Assembly: GCA_034926635.1 (NCBI GenBank)
Contig: JAYFQX010000017.1
Location: forward strand, 1-15,127
From: Christensenella sp034926635
Lineage (GTDB): Bacteria; Bacillota; Clostridia; Christensenellales; Christensenellaceae
Reading direction: 5' to 3'
DNA: 15,127 nucleotides
Of the stretch, positions 13,764 through 15,127 are shown piece by piece. Below the pieces are notes generated by a model. It made no database searches and had not been told where the DNA came from. It saw only the letters and a program-made list of their open reading frames with translations. A program made the position numbers and the translations under genes. Numbering within the stretch: the first letter of the stretch is position 1; every line of letters begins with the position of its first letter.

Positions 13764-15127
13764 ATGCCAAGAAATTATGATAATATAGAAGAAAAAATCT
13801 CTGAAACAGGTTTTTTCTCAGAATATCTTCCGCCTTGCTTTAAACTTGATAGGACGATTTTTCTGCATCCACCTACAGAAAATTGTGACTTAATTGAGCC
13901 ATATTGTTATACAATGAGCCGCTTCAGTGGAAATGATGCTCGAAGAAATATATTTATTCCTGAAATTGGTTCATACCTTGTTGCACAGCAATATATGAGA
14001 CAAACAAAGATTATCAAAGAAATTATAGAATTTTCAGAAAATAGCAAATTCTCTTTTTCACCAATATTAGGAAAAGATGACAATGTTATGCGTCATGAAC
14101 AAGTATATACTAGTGTGCCAATGGGACTTGATGAAATTTCATCAGATTATATTGAAAATATTGCGGAAAAAATGATTCGTTCCACTGGTGCAAAGCAAAT
14201 TTTGAAACTTGATATATCAAATTGCTTTTCAAGTTTTTATATGCACATGATCCCATCGATCCTACTAGGCAAAGATAATGCTGAAAATGAATATAAAAAA
14301 TATCTAAAGGACAAGGCCGATACAACAATTAATTCAACGTACTTAAAGTATAAAAAATTGGATATGGTGATTAGGCACCAAAATCTTAATCGTACTAACG
14401 GATTATTGCCAGGCATATTATCTTCAAAAATCATTGTTGAGGGTATTCTTTCTCGTATTGATATTGAGCTAGAATGTCAAGGAATAAATTTTTCACGATA
14501 TGTGGACGATTACGAAGTTTATCTATATAATGGTGAAAAAAAAGAAGTAATCAGCATTTTTAATAAAATTTTAAATCGATATGGTTTTACACTTAATGCA
14601 GAAAAAACTGAAATCATTGATTTTCCATATTATATAGTTGACAACTTAGGACAACTATTTTTAAGTAGGAGTGAAGAATCTTTAGATACGTCAAAAACAA
14701 TGGCATTATTTGATGTTTTTTTATCTTTAGAAAAGAGCGGAACTAAGGGAGCCATTCGTTATTTATTAAAGTCAATAGAAAAAAAACAAATACAGACAGA
14801 CAATTCTAAATTGTATAAGTCCTATCTTTTAACTATTATTGGAAATAACGAACGTTCATTAACAAAAGCCTGTTCATTACTTATTGGAAATCGTGACTCC
14901 CTGACACTTGATTCAATCGACATAACGTTTATAAAAAATCTGCTCGTTTTACATTTGGATTGTGATCATGATCTAGAGGTAGTCTGGTTACTCTATTTAT
15001 TGATCAAAACAGAAAATATTGAGATGGGCGATTCAACTATAAAATCGATTGTTGATAGTCACAATGAGCTTGCAAAAATATTGTTATTACGTAATACACT
15101 TCTTTCTGAAGAATTGCTTGATAGTGC
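13764..15127 (+). CDS. Reverse transcriptase of UG/Abi (defence) type, 3' end beyond the window
   Basis: The frame is open from ATG at 13764 to the window end, 454 codons. RT motifs are clear: RRNIFIPEIGSYL (from about 60), LKLDISNCFSSFY with catalytic D150, NGLLPGILSSK (212-222), FSRYVDDYEVY with Y246-D249 (catalytic D248 and D249), and NAEKTEI (278-284). After about residue 300 there is no typical thumb or maturase domain. The sequence looks alpha-helical and repeat-like, as in the UG/Abi group of antiviral RTs. There is no msr/msd or intron RNA nearby, so a retron or group II intron RT is unlikely. It starts 28 bp after hamB on the same strand with only a weak AG-rich site, suggesting one operon. 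The exact UG class cannot be assigned from this sequence alone. Confidence 0.85.
   Translation, partial: MPRNYDNIEEKISETGFFSEYLPPCFKLDRTIFLHPPTENCDLIEPYCYTMSRFSGNDARRNIFIPEIGSYLVAQQYMRQTKIIKEIIEFSENSKFSFSPILGKDDNVMRHEQVYTSVPMGLDEISSDYIENIAEKMIRSTGAKQILKLDISNCFSSFYMHMIPSILLGKDNAENEYKKYLKDKADTTINSTYLKYKKLDMVIRHQNLNRTNGLLPGILSSKIIVEGILSRIDIELECQGINFSRYVDDYEVYLYNGEKKEVISIFNKILNRYGFTLNAEKTEIIDFPYYIVDNLGQLFLSRSEESLDTSKTMALFDVFLSLEKSGTKGAIRYLLKSIEKKQIQTDNSKLYKSYLLTIIGNNERSLTKACSLLIGNRDSLTLDSIDITFIKNLLVLHLDCDHDLEVVWLLYLLIKTENIEMGDSTIKSIVDSHNELAKILLLRNTLLSEELLDS

Noticed and set aside
13764..15127. Retron or group II intron reverse transcriptase
   Set aside because: There is no msr/msd-like inverted repeat or intron RNA next to the gene, no maturase or endonuclease domain, and motif 4 lacks the usual QG.

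Overview
The window looks like a chromosomal segment of a Clostridia-like member of the Bacillota. Ribosome binding sites are strong AGGAGG types, promoters are TTGACA/TATAAT-like, terminators are classic hairpin plus T-tract, and the housekeeping genes (LacX-like mutarotase, HAD phosphatase, CspA-type cold shock protein, tRNA-Val) fit that group. Base composition changes sharply. Roughly 1-9,900 is moderate in GC, with one AT-richer island at about 1,506-2,440. From about 9,960 to the end it is strongly AT-rich.

Region 1 (1-6,264) is a phage- or ICE-like module. A divergent control region (5,728-5,937) separates a rightward XRE repressor from a leftward operon. That operon holds a small XRE regulator, a 40-aa protein, a phage-type replication initiator with an iteron-like repeat, and a sigma-70-region-4-like regulator. 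Three 15-bp operators (consensus ACWAC-N5-GTWGT) overlap both divergent promoters. Further left lies a tandemly duplicated cassette: hairpin terminator leader, 88-aa single-TM protein, then a gene starting with a shared 'NNSK-SYAQSAYGNKWG' type leader. The complete unit continues into a long modular protein broken by one in-frame TAG, followed by a six-TM membrane protein. The second unit carries only a 37-aa remnant of the leader gene and then another leader gene that runs off the window.

Region 2 (6,331-9,253) is ordinary chromosome: mutarotase (-), a degenerate ImmA/IrrE-like protein (+), HAD phosphatase (-) and a cold shock gene (+) with an unusual leader that contains a terminator.

Region 3 (9,254-9,957) holds a probable decayed small gene and tRNA-Val(CAC) with its promoter and a terminator. 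The tRNA marks the border between native and foreign-looking DNA.

Region 4 (10,145-15,127) is an AT-rich antiviral operon. It encodes HamA (DUF1837, PD-(D/E)xK nuclease-like) and HamB (Ski2-like helicase), together the Hachiman system, followed 28 bp later by a YVDD reverse transcriptase that resembles the UG/Abi (defence-associated) group and is cut by the window edge. The single-operon pairing of Hachiman with a reverse transcriptase is the most interesting signal here.
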